In this document: positions 27,072 through 35,222 of the stretch, piece after piece
How the letters are laid out: every line of letters starts with the position of its first letter
Numbering within the stretch: position 1 is the first letter of the stretch
From: Paragorgia papillata
Taxonomy: Eukaryota; Cnidaria; Anthozoa; Scleralcyonacea; Coralliidae
Reading direction: 5' to 3'
NCBI GenBank assembly: GCA_035771165.1
Contig: JAWNZC010000122.1
Coordinates: 1,911,501 to 1,975,500 of the forward strand
Length of the DNA: 64,000 bases
The notes under the pieces: generated by a model
Database searches by the model: none
The model's input: only the letters and a program-made list of their open reading frames with translations
What the model was told of the DNA's origin: nothing
Translations under genes and position numbers: made by a program

Positions 27072-27143
27072 TCATTATAAATTCATAGGGATTATATATA
27101 TAAAGCCCGGGGATTATATATATAATCCCTATGAATTTATAAT
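27072..27143. repeat. Long perfect AT-rich hairpin
   Basis: Arms of about 30 bp (ATTATAAATTCATAGGGATT then TATATATAA, and the complement) around a GCCCGGG-containing loop. Another small hairpin, GAGGGATTTAT / ATAAATCCCTC, lies just 5' at 27047-27073. Confidence 0.85.
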
Positions 27144-27616
27144 TGCAGAATTCATAGGGTGCCTGCTACAACTATCTCGTATGGTAACGCCGGTAGCGCC
27201 CACATACGGGAAGGAGAGCAAGGGTTTGCTTTTCGCTCACGTAGTTTACGAGAGGAAGGCAAACCAATGAAAATCATCAAAATCTGTTGGTTGAGTCAGC
27301 ACTTTATTACACTGAACGTTGAGCATAAAATGTGGGATTGATACTGCATCAATACGCATGCCCAATGCTGTAATGATATCTGGTACTAATTATTCATCTG
27401 ACTAATTATTCAAACAAGCTTGTAGAAGTCTGTGTATGTGTTCAATGAACCTTTACGTACTTCTCAAGTTTGTTTAATAAACTGCTTTGGAGTCTTATTA
27501 TTTCATAAAACCCGTTAACGTTCAACATAACAATGTCCTTCGACACTCGGTAAAGGCTATTTTTTAGAAAACCTTCTTCAATCGTGTTTTAAGTCGGATA
27601 AATACCTCGAACGTAT

Positions 27617-27646
27617 TTATATATATATATATAGAGAGAGAGAGAG
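27617..27646. repeat. (AT)n(AG)n microsatellite
   Basis: About 8 AT units followed by about 7 AG units; the hammerhead ribozyme starts at its right edge. Confidence 0.9.
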
Positions 27647-27703
27647 TTCAATCTACAGACACGGTGTTTCGCTGTACAACAGCTCATCAGTGTAGCTTGG
27701 AAC
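27646..27703 (-). ncRNA. Type I hammerhead self-cleaving ribozyme
   Basis: On the minus strand all core elements occur in order: CUGAUGA, stem II GCUGU/ACAGC with UGU loop, GAAA, stem III ACA/UGU with CCG loop, then C at the cleavage site (base 27658, inside GUC). Stem I closes with CUACA/UGUAG, an internal loop, and GUUC/GAAC. Every invariant core base is present, and both the stem II loop and the stem I internal loop are placed as in fast natural type I ribozymes. The RNA would cleave between 27658 and 27657. Such ribozymes are known in Penelope-like elements and retrozymes; no ORF of such an element is adjacent. Structure is read from sequence; activity is inferred. Confidence 0.85.
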
Positions 27704-27849
27704 AATCTGAATGAATTTCATCCAATTACTTATACACATGCGATTGTCGGTGACAACCGCATGTGGGACAGCATCGGTGAAGTACATTCAGATAGCCTGA
27801 AGTGCGTATCGGCCCAGAGTGCTCAAACTTCCACAAGGGTAGTGAGCGT

Positions 27850-27852
<3 letters not shown>

Positions 27853-27895
<43 letters not shown>

Positions 27896-27958
27896 AACAA
27901 ACAAACAAACAAACAAACAAACAAACAAACAAACAAACAAACAAACAAACAAACAAAC
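27853..27958. repeat. (AT)n followed by (ACAA)n
   Basis: About 20 AT units joined to about 16 ACAA units; about 170 bp upstream of the gene C start codon. Confidence 0.95.
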
Positions 27959-28125
27959 GGAGATATATATCTTATACTTGTCAGTATTTTGTTGCAAAGT
28001 ATCTTGGCAGTAATTCACAACTGTGATTATGAGTCATTTTACTTTGTATTTAAAAGGTCGCCACTTTACTCACTTATAATGCAAACTATATATATATATT
28101 CTCTTAATAGTGCTGACAATGCAAG

Positions 28126-31100
28126 ATGAGCTGGAGCTTTATTCTTCAACTCTTTGCGCTCTTATGGGGAGGTAAGTTAGTTTTAAATTTACAGTTATTT
28201 ACAGTTATATTCTTTACAGTTTAAAGAATAAAATTATAGTTGTCTGTGCATAAAGGAGAACAGAATAGACGATTATAAAAAAATATGGCGTTCAGAGTTA
28301 AAGTATTAAGAGAGAGATGAATATCCTAGCTCGGATATGAGAATTGACTGTAAACGTTCTTCGAGCTATTTTACCGCTCAGAAAAATTTTCTGAGTTCCC
28401 AAGCAGGACTCGAACCCACAACTTTCTGATCGCTGGTGAGACGCTCTAACCATTGAGCTACTGGGACTCAGATGATTTGAACGTAGGTTCATATGATTAG
28501 AACGTAGGTTCATATGATTAGAACGTAGGTTCATATGATTAGAACGTAGGTTCATATGATTAGAACGTAGGTTCATATGATTAGAACGTAGGTTCATATG
28601 ATTAGAGCGTAGGTTCATATGATTAGAACGTAGGTTCATATGATTAGAACGTAGGTTCATATGATTAGAACGTAGGTTCATATGATTAGAACGTAGGTTC
28701 ATATGATTTGAACGTAGGTTCATATGATTTGAACGTAGGTTCATATGATTTGAACGTAGGTTCATATGATTTGAACGTAGGTTCATATGATTTGAACGTA
28801 GGTTCATATGATTAGAACGTAGGTTCATATGATTAGAACGTAGGTTCATATGATTAGAACGTAGGTTCATATGATTTGAACGCAGGAACACAACCAATTC
28901 AAAATCTTATAATAACTTCTCGTATGTTATCTATTTTTTCAAACAGCTCAGAGCCTTGGGAACACGGTTCCACAACAAATTTTCTTGGAGTCATATAGCA
29001 ACAACATTCCTGATGTTCGCGAAAAACCAGTACTTAGGAAAGCCCGAGAAATTGGTATGTATGTTTTTTTGCTTTCATAGACTCAGGTTTGAACGTTTTA
29101 GAATGAGTTTTTAAAAATGTCTTCTAAATAAAATATATAATTTTGTACAAAACGAACGAACGAACGAACGAACGAACGAACGAACGAACGAACGAACGAA
29201 CGAACGAACGAACGAACGAACGAACGAACGAACGAACGAACGAACGAACGAACGAACGAACGAACGAACGAACGAACGAACGAACGAACGAACGAACGAA
29301 CGAACGAACGAACGAACGAACGAACGAACGAACGGACGAACGGAGCTTATCCAAACTTTCAACATTGTTTCTATATCCAATTCAGTAAGAACTAGAAGCG
29401 AAAAAAGGTTTTCTCATTTTTTAAGTTCTTTTCTAAAATAACGCATAATTGCCAGAATGTATAATTTCTGCTTTTCCTAAAGGTGAAGTAATACGAGCAA
29501 CAAATTGCTGCAACATTGTTGCGTTGCAAGTTGACAAGCGTTGTTACACGTATTACCATCCACCTTAAACATTGTCGTTTGTCACGCAACAATGATTGTG
29601 TTACAAGTTGAAACAGTATGTTGCAGCAAGTAGAACTGGAGTCTGCTAGTTTCAAATTTTTTTTCAACTCGCAACAAAATCATTGTTGCGTGACAATGTT
29701 TAAAGGGCATATGACTCGAAAATTAAGTTTGTCTTATTGAAAAGAACATTTAAAATGATAAAATAACATCTTTTGCAGTTTTTGGTTTCCTTGCTTCGTT
29801 TTTTAGATATTCCAGCTTGTTTGATATGCAAATGACACAACTTTTTACGTCACACGTGCATAATGAGTATTATGAGTTACCGAGAGAAGGTTACATATCT
29901 TTGCTATTGTGAAACGAAATCACTTGGAATTCTACATGTTTGGTGTTGTGGGTAGAAACACGCACATGCTTCCTTTGAGTTAAGCCCATGTTTTCATAAT
30001 AGTAAAGATATGTAACCTTTTCTGATAACTCATTATGCACACGTGACGTAAAAAGTTGTGTCATTTGCATATCAAACAAGCTGGAACATCTCACCTTAAC
30101 TAAAAAATACGGTTGTGGAAAACAACCTTTCTATCGAGAAATGCAATTGACAATCACGATTTTAAAACTTTATTCTATTAAAGTGCAAATGCAGCGAAAT
30201 TTCACCCCAGTTTTTTATGATTGCATTTGAAAGAACACTTAAAATGACAACGTAACATCTTTCGTTGAATTTCATTTCCTTGCTTCATTCTTGAGATATT
30301 CAGGTTTGTTTGATAAGCAAATGTCATACTTATGACATCACGCTGCATAATGACTTTTTGAAATAGCATCAATTTTAGAATAGTCCAAATATTTTACACC
30401 CAGCAACACACGTTTAGTGATAGTCATGGCTACATACATGCAAGTGCAAATTTTTATTAAGTACTTCCGACAAGCACTCTCAAAGAAAATTATACTTTTC
30501 TAAAAAGTCATTATGCAGTGCGATGTCATAAGTATGACATTTGCATATCAAACAAACCTGAATATCTCAAGAATGAAGCAAGGAAACGAAATTCTACGAA
30601 AGATGTTACGTTGTCATTTTAAGTGTTCTTTAATAATAATAATAATAATAAATAATATTTAATTCTTATACCGCGCATGTTTCATTCAAATATGTTCACA
30701 TGCGCTCTTAAGACTTATTTACACAATGCAAAATATATAATCTAAGTTAAATTTAGATGACAAAATCTAAAACTATAATAGTATGAATTTAAGAATCTAA
30801 CAATATACTATCAACAAAATGTAAAATTTAACCTAAAGATAATATAGGTAAAGATTATATAAATACAAAGTAATCAACAAAAAGCTTTTTTAAAAAGATG
30901 TTTTTAAGAACGTCTTAAACGTTGTCACTGATTCAGCTCTGCGGATATGTTGTGGAAGACTATTCCATAACGTTGGTGCTGCAACACAAAAAGACCTGTC
31001 ACCCAAGGTCTTCAAGCTACGGAATGTTGGTAGTTGTAGCAGGAGTTCATCATCATTGGATCGTAGACTATATCTTGATGGGGATTTGACATTTATGAGT

Positions 31101-33870
31101 TCTTGCAGATAATCCAGTGCTAAGCCGTTTAAGGTGGCTCCACGCAGTTTCTTGAAAAATGAAAAATACAAGTTTGAGAGTCCAAAATACGTGATTAAAC
31201 AATTCGGAAAAAGAATAAAACTAGATGTGGAAAAAGACTAAATAGCAACAGTTGTTATGGCAACTAAATGGCTGCCAATACCCTTCCATAGTTAAACAGT
31301 CTGTAGAACGAAAATCAAAGATATGTTTTTAAGAACGTCTTAAACGTTGTCACCTAGCTCTCTAAAGCTGATATGTTGTGGATAACTATTCCATAACGTT
31401 GGTGCTGCAACACAAAAAGACCTGTCGCCCAAGGTCTTCAAGCTACGGAATGTTGGTAGTTGTAGCAGGAGTTCATCATCATTGGATCGGAGACTATATC
31501 TTGATGGGGATTTGACATTTCCGAGTTCTTGCAGATAATCCGGTGCTAAGCCGTTTAAGGTTTTACAAGTGATTAAAAGTATTTTGAAAGATATCCTAAA
31601 TTTAATTGGTAACCAATGTAAGGTAAATAATTCCGGAGTAATGTGGTCAAATGGAGGGGTGTTGCAAATGAGCCTAGCGGCTGCATTTTGCACTCTCTGG
31701 AGCTTATTAATATGATACGATGGTAGTCCATAGTGTTATATGCATGATATACAATTATCATGTATACTATAATATTGTAATATAGTTTTCTTTATTCTAA
31801 TTTACCTATGGGAAATAATTTGTAGTTGCATGATTTAGCAAATACTCCGGATCCAATACGTAAAGGATATAGATTTATAAACCACAAGACACGTAAACGG
31901 ACATGAGTTGGCTGAGATGTCGGTAGTTGGTGGTTTGATAAGAGACTTTAAAACTACTGAATCATTCTAAGTTACGTAGAGGAAATTAGTCACAGTTTCA
32001 CAATATCTTCCTCTACCAAGTATTATAAAAGCTTGAGCACAACTAAGCGAGTCATGCATTATTCATAAGGCATCAAGAGAAGTGCCTGAATAGCATCACG
32101 CAAACTACCAGAAAGAAATGGATCATCGTTGGTAGAAGAAGTCAAGAAGAAATCGCTGAAGACTCACAGAGTTGCGCTCAGGCAGAGATTGAGAGATAAG
32201 TTTGAACTGTTAAGAATTGATTACCTATCCGTTAAAGTTATAAAGACGCTAATTACATAGTATAGTTGAAGTAAATAAATAGTTTTATGAGAGTAACTGG
32301 TTTCACACTGCTTTTTGTTGCGAGTAAAATAGAATCAAAATATTTTAAGTCGGGACGCTCGTAACAATATTCTTTCAAATGCAATCATAAAAAACTGGGG
32401 TGAAATTTCGCTGCATTGGCACTTTAATGATCTCCGCAATTGTTTTTATATGTTTTATCATAGATGAAAGCGTGGAAGAGGCACAAGCTAGGTTATTTTA
32501 TGTAGACCAAGCAGCGGATGCTTTGACGGGGGTCGAGAAGCAAGTAAGAGCAGACCCGTTATATATTGAAGATCAAACAGAACAGATCACAAAAACCCTC
32601 AGATCAGACATCGCAAAATACAAAGCAGCAAAGAGGAACGGCGTAGCCAGAAGCGATGAAAAAGTGGTCGCTTTAGCAAAACGAATCCTTAAGATTGTCA
32701 CTACACTGGAAGTGGCGAAATTCATGGCCGACAGCAAAGTTCGACAAGATATCGATGTGGCCAAACGAAGGGGAATACACCGACCTACGGCGTATCAATT
32801 CCCACAGTACAACTACGGATACCTGTACGGCATGCCTTCGGTTGACCCGGCTCAAGATATGACTCAACCATTCCAGCAAACACCACAACAGGCTCCGGTT
32901 GTACAACCAGGTATAGCTTCATTCGCCGCGCCTCAAACCCAACAAAGTCCATCACCTCAACAGGCTCCGCCGCCGCCACCGCCACCGCCACCACCTCCTC
33001 CTCCCCCTCCCCTCCCTCCCCTGCCTGCTATTCCACCACCAATGCCCTTGCCCCAAGCGCAGCAAAATATGCCTTTACCATTCCAACCTGGACCAGAGCA
33101 AAGCCTCCCTGCTGGGTTTGTTCCAGTGTCCAACACATTCATGAAGGATAGCCCCAACCAACAACAACCGCCACCGCAACCGAAAGTAGCCAAAGCACCT
33201 AAACATAAAAAGGAACACGCCGCCAAACATAACGTTCATCATAAACAGTTACACAAGCCAGCTGAACAACACCAGCCAATGACAACCCCCGAGGACAGGG
33301 CGCAATGGAGCATTTTTGGAGAGTCTGCACCAATGGTATCTCAAACTGGAAATGCACCTCCAGCGGGAAACCCTCAGTTGGAGCAGCAACCAATGCCTGC
33401 GTCTGACCAATTCGCCTCACCTACAATGCCTGAACAGACAGAAGGTCCGATTCCAGAGCTACAGCCTGATACGATGACCGAACAAAGCGCTGGTGGATAC
33501 TCGGCGCCATCTAAGGGTAAGATAAATTGTAATATGTCATAAGAATTGTTATTATGTTCTTTTTAAAACTTTACAAAACTAAAAACCGCCAAGACGGCTT
33601 TCTCTGTAACCCAGTTCAATGTTTGCATCTCGGTCCCGATTAGAAGCTACATCACGACTGCCTCTAATCGGCGTCACCGCCGACCGGATCCAGGCGAAGG
33701 AAAGGCTGCATCGCATCCATGCAAGTGTGATGCTGTATTCTGATTTTCGCTTCGTTGCCAACAATTCTGCCAGTCGTTTATATGCGATGGTTGTCTCCTT
33801 CCCCTGTCCACAGTTGTAGAAAAAACAAGTGGTGTGAATACCGGCATATCCACTTCCCTTATAGTAGTAT

Positions 33871-33934
<64 letters not shown>

Positions 33935-34651
33935 TAATTCTCCAACATTCTCCGAAAGGTACTGTCGATGAATTGAAGAACGTCAGAAGTACTCACTGGC
34001 TTAAGGTGGCTCCCTACGGTAATTTCAATAGGGGACTGGTGACTAGAAATAGTATTGCTACGCATGCGTAAATAGCGATCTTGTCGATTTGAAATTCTCC
34101 GACCGCGTTAACATAGATGTAGACTTGTAGACGTTTTCGTCGGTGAATTTTGCTAAAATTTTGTAAATAAGTAGTTTATAAAAAGTTCTAAAGTATATAT
34201 AATTTACAAAAATTTCCATAAGACAGAACTTTTTTAAATCGATAATTTTTATAGCGAAAAATCTGTCTATACAACCCTCTCTGATTTTGTGCATGGATAT
34301 TCTCCACAACAGTATCTATCATCTCAGCAATTTTAAAAAAAATTTCACCGAAGCAAACTGAAGACATGCCGCTTCAATTATGCAATATTTGAAAATATAC
34401 CAAAGTTCCAACGTCATTATTACCATGGTAACAGCAAATAATTGAATTTTTTCCTAGATATTTCATATCTGCGATAGTTCTGCTATAGTAAGGTCTACTT
34501 GTGAAACTTGTGAATAACATTAGATAATGAGCGTATGAAATAGCGCGAATTTATTGAAACTATAGGGAGCCACCTTAAGTTGAATAAACATGTCAGTGAG
34601 GATTAAACACCGGTATCTACATCTTTACCGTGAAACAACAATAACAATAAC

Positions 34652-34746
<95 letters not shown>

Positions 34747-35130
34747 GGGTCTTTAATTAGAATACATCAAACGTATATCTTTACAATCAAATTACTCCTA
34801 AGGATTTTTCAATGTGGCCGTGTCGAGGCATATCAAAGCAGCCGCCATACGACACAATTCAGACCACGGATCCCAGCTAAGCCCTAGGTGTTGATTTTAC
34901 GGAGGGAGGAAAACCGGAGAACCCGACGAAAAACCCTCAAAGCACAGTAGAGATCAACTACAACTCTACTCACATGAATCCAAGCTCGACAACGGGTCAT
35001 TCCCAAGCTGTCACCCATCCAAGTACTAACCCCGTCTAACCGGGCTTAACTTTTTGGTGAGAGGCAGCGCGCTAACAGCACACGCCACCCGTGTTCCCCT
35101 AATAGTATTAGTGGTAATAATAAATATTTT

Positions 35131-35222
<92 letters not shown>

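Larger units (their letters stand above)
30632..32369 (-). mobile_element. LINE-derived insertion with (AAT)n tail
   Basis: 1738 bp flanked by TTCTTT on both sides. The left edge is an (AAT)n run, i.e. the 3' tail of a minus-strand LINE. Two copies of the same C-terminal LINE ORF segment lie inside at 30890-31171 and 31340-31770. The rest (31800-32369) shows no recognised feature. Confidence 0.6.
30178..32427. mobile_element. TTTGATATGCAAAT-family element (copy 3), split by a LINE insertion
   Basis: The left end TTAAAGTGCAAATGCAGC (30178) is matched by the complement of GCTGCATTGGCACTTTAA ending at 32427. The right arm is broken at 30631/32370, where TTCTTT is duplicated. Its right end lies 36 bp before gene C exon 3 and supplies the false upstream reading frame there. 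Confidence 0.78.

Noticed and set aside
28395..28467. Functional tRNA gene
   Set aside because: Acceptor and anticodon stems have mismatches and the loop lacks the usual U before the anticodon.
28298..28897. 199-residue (RSNHMNL)n protein on the minus strand
   Set aside because: Product of a 21-bp tandem repeat and a tRNA-like sequence.
32400..32463. Apparent N-terminus of gene C with a hydrophobic leader
   Set aside because: The first codon is GTG, and the sequence is the end of a fold-back element plus the acceptor tract; a better upstream leader exon exists.
34750..35100. 5S rRNA gene
   Set aside because: Only the 3' half-like segment is present and it continues into an unrelated body and an (ATT)n tail, as in SINEs.
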